In this document: piece by piece, positions 13,350 through 15,567 of the stretch
Layout of the letters: each line of letters opens with the position of its first letter
Position numbering within the stretch: position 1 is the stretch's first letter
Origin: an uncultured Mycoplasma sp.
GTDB lineage: Bacteria > Bacillota_I > Bacilli_A > Mycoplasmatales > Metamycoplasmataceae
Assembly: GCA_947041065.1 (NCBI GenBank)
Contig: CAMRCV010000004.1
Span: 1 to 15,567 of the forward strand
DNA length: 15,567 nucleotides
Direction of reading: 5' to 3'
Program-made: the position numbers and the translations under genes
Notes under the pieces: model-generated
The model's database searches: none
Told to the model about the DNA's origin: nothing
What the model saw: only the letters and a program-made list of their open reading frames with translations

Positions 13350-14681
13350 ATGTTTGACACAATAGTTGCAATAGCTTCGGGCAATATAAACCAAGCCATA
13401 TCAATAATTAGAATTAGCGGTCCTGACGCTTTTTTAATTATTTCCAAAATCTTCACCGGAATTATTGGCGAAGATAAAACAATTTCGTTCGGTTATATTG
13501 TTGATGAGAACAAAAATAGATTAGATGAAGTGCTGGTTAATGTGTTCCGTGGCAAAAACAATTTCGTGGGTGAAGATACCATTGAAATCAATGCTCATGG
13601 AGGTATTGTGATTACTGACATGATCTTAGAATTAATTGTTAGTTTCGGGGCAAGATACGCAACACCGGGAGAGTTTTCAAGAAGAGCCTTTTTAAATGGC
13701 AAATTAGATTTAATTAAAGCGGAAGCTATTAATGACTTAATTCACGCAAAGACAAAGTTGCAAACCAAAATAGCTGTTCAAAAATTTAACAATAAATCTT
13801 CTGCGTTAATTTTGGAATTAATTAAAGAAATAGAATACATCATTGGGGTTTGTGAGGTTAATATTGATTATCCTGAATATGATGATGTGGATAAAATGGA
13901 TAACGATAAATTAGTTCAATCAATTAATGGATTATTAATCAAAATTAATCAAATAATTAAAGTTTCAGAAGAAAACCAAGTTTTCATTGTCCCACAAACA
14001 ATCGTTATTGCCGGACTTCCTAATGTTGGTAAGAGCGCTTTAATGAATGCTATATTAAATGAAGAAAAATCTATCGTGACCAATATTGCTGGAACCACAC
14101 GCGATGTTGTTGAAGGTGAAATTATCTTCAATAACATTATTTTAAAATTCAAGGATACAGCAGGTATTAGAAAATCAGAAGATACTATTGAAAAAATGGG
14201 GATTGAAAAATCTTATACTGAAATTGAAAATGCAAACATCATTTTACATGTCATGGACGCTAACGCGAAAGAACAAGATGTTGATCAAAAGATTGCATTG
14301 TTATCTAAAGACAAAATTTATTTTAAAGTTTTTAACAAATCTGATTTATTATCACAACCTGCCGCAGCGGGCCTAAAAGAACAAATTTTAATTTCAGCTA
14401 AAAACAATGATATTGGTCAACTAGAAAAAGCTTTTGATCATCATTTTAAAAATGTTGATATTGAATCTTCTTCTTTCTTTAACAACCGTCAAACAGCACT
14501 TCTAAAGCAAGGTAAAAATTTATTACAAGAAGCTTTAGAAGCTATTGGTAATGAGATGGGCTTTGATGTTGTGATTGTTGATGTTGTTGCTGCTTGAGAA
14601 AGTATCAAATCAATTGTAGGGGCAATTAATAAAGAAGATTTACTAGATAGTATTTTTGCTAATTTTTGTTTGGGTAAATAA
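13350..14681 (+). CDS. mnmE: tRNA uridine-34 modification GTPase MnmE
   Basis: 443 residues. With MnmG it installs the carboxymethylaminomethyl (or related) group on wobble U34 of tRNAs reading NNA/NNG codons. The N-terminal folate-binding domain begins 'DTIVAIASGNINQAISIIR' and includes 'NAHGG' and 'TPGEFSRRAFLNGKLDL'. The inserted G domain has 'GLPNVGKSA' (222-230), 'GTTRD' (248-252), 'DTAG' (269-272) and 'NKSD' (319-322). The C-terminus ends 'CLGK', keeping the essential Cys. One TGA (14595-14597) is read as Trp; without it the last 28 residues are lost. The protein starts right at the conserved N-terminal motif, so the ATG is secure although no ribosome binding site is seen. tatD follows after two bases. 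Confidence 0.95.
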
Positions 14682-14683
14682 TT

Positions 14684-15469
14684 ATGAAGAAATATATAGA
14701 CTTACACGCACATCCCTTTAAAGAATACTTTGATGATCCTTATGCAATTATTGAAGAAGCGCACCAAGCAGGAATTGATACAATGATGATTATTGGAACC
14801 TGTGTTGAAAATGCTAAAGAAGTTAAAGAATTAGCATCTAAGTATCCTTACACTTTTCCTGTGATTGGGATTCACCCCAACGATGCAACTAATAAAGATG
14901 ATTTGTTAAGTCTTCGAAACTTGATGGATGATTCAATCGTTGGCATTGGTGAAATAGGGTTTGATTTTCATTATGATGATTCACCTTCCAAAGAAGAACA
15001 AGAGGTGTTTTTTAGATACCAAGTTGAACTTGCTCTAGAGTTTAAAATTCCTGTTATCATTCATTGTCGAGACGCAACCCTAGAAACATTTAACTTATTA
15101 CAAGAATATCAAAAACAACATCCCGATATGAAGATAGTTATTCATTCTTACTCTTCTGGACCTGATTGAGTTGAACGTTTTTTAAGCATCGGAGCTTATT
15201 TATCTTTTTCTGGAGTTGTGACATTTAAAAATGCCAAAGATGTTCAAGAGGCTGCGAAAATAACACCTATTGATCGAATTTTTTATGAAACAGATACTCC
15301 TTATTTAAGTCCTGCGCCAATGCGTGGAAAAGTTAATAAACCAAGTTATGCAATTCATACAGCACAATTTATTGCTGATCTTAAAAACATCAGCGTTGAG
15401 GATTTGAATGCACAAGTTAATCAAAATGTTGAATTAGTTTTTAACACGAAAAAGAGGAAATATGAATAA
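14684..15469 (+). CDS. tatD: TatD-family metal-dependent hydrolase
   Basis: 261 residues, the typical length. A TIM-barrel nuclease of the amidohydrolase fold; family members act as 3'-5' exonucleases or D-aminoacyl-tRNA deacylases, and exact substrates vary. Metal ligands are visible: His8 and His10 in 'DLHAHP', Glu90 in 'GEIGFD', His127 in 'IIHCRDA', His154 in 'IHSYSSG' and Asp204 in 'ETDTPYL'. One TGA is read as Trp (residue 162). It is tightly packed with mnmE (2-base gap) and overlaps rsmA by eight bases. In Firmicutes tatD, rnmV and rsmA are neighbours; here no rnmV lies between them. Confidence 0.9.
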
Positions 15470-15567
15470 TAAATATGCAATGAAAAGGTTTGGTCAAAAC
15501 TTTTTGCAAGATGCCAACGTTTTAAAGAAAATAGTTGATAGTATTGATCTTACTAATAAAAATATTA
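15462..15567 (+). CDS. rsmA: 16S rRNA dimethyladenosine transferase RsmA/KsgA, 5' fragment
   Basis: Only the first 35 residues are in the window. 'KRFGQNFLQDANV' is the diagnostic N-terminus of RsmA, which dimethylates two adjacent adenines in helix 45 of 16S rRNA late in small-subunit assembly. AAAGAGG lies about four bases before the ATG, inside the end of tatD, and the two genes overlap by eight bases, so translation is likely coupled. Confidence 0.88.
   Translation, partial: MNNKYAMKRFGQNFLQDANVLKKIVDSIDLTNKNI

Noticed and set aside
13886..13894. Second perfect DnaA box (TTATCCACA on the minus strand)
   Set aside because: It lies inside mnmE, formed by codons for Asp-Val-Asp-Lys, stands alone and far from the dnaN region; most likely chance.
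1..15567. CRISPR array, insertion sequence, prophage or riboswitch
   Set aside because: I saw no regularly spaced repeats, no transposase or integrase motifs, no phage genes and no recognisable riboswitch core.

Overview
The window comes from a mollicute (Mycoplasma or a close relative). It is very AT-rich, and UGA is read as tryptophan throughout: most of the conserved proteins stay open only if in-frame TGA is a sense codon. I count about 28 tryptophans in the coding regions, all TGA and none TGG. I would not name a species.

Region 1 (1-3000), accessory. The window opens with the 3' end of a restriction specificity gene (+). About 340 bp without a convincing gene follow, then a minus-strand gene for an ATPase-TOPRIM nuclease of the OLD type, which looks like a defence gene. 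A plus-strand Dps ferritin gene with its own promoter and terminator comes next.

Region 2 (3100-6300), surface and paralogue region. Two minus-strand paralogues of a small membrane protein with a C-terminal SHOCT domain flank a plus-strand lipoprotein gene of 575 residues. A third SHOCT copy survives only as a remnant, in which a family-like promoter abuts the C-terminal coding part.

Region 3 (6300-10250), minus-strand housekeeping. In transcription order it holds a response-regulator-like gene, an S1-domain gene, pgi, the SRP RNA gene, dnaN and yaaA. dnaA is not next to dnaN. A perfect DnaA box lies just upstream of dnaN.

Region 4 (10250-15567), mostly plus-strand RNA and DNA maintenance. 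It holds recO, a minus-strand tRNA-Trp(CCA), a 23S rRNA m5U methyltransferase, the minus-strand GTPase ychF, and an mnmE-tatD-rsmA operon whose last gene runs off the window. Several of these genes act on translation: tRNA wobble modification, rRNA methylation, ribosome-associated ATPase and 16S dimethylation.

No insertion sequence, CRISPR array or prophage was found. The best candidates for new biology are the OLD nuclease beside the restriction gene, the orphan degenerate response regulator sharing a 32-bp promoter region with recO, the SHOCT family with its relic, and the tRNA-Trp(CCA) gene in a genome segment that uses no UGG.
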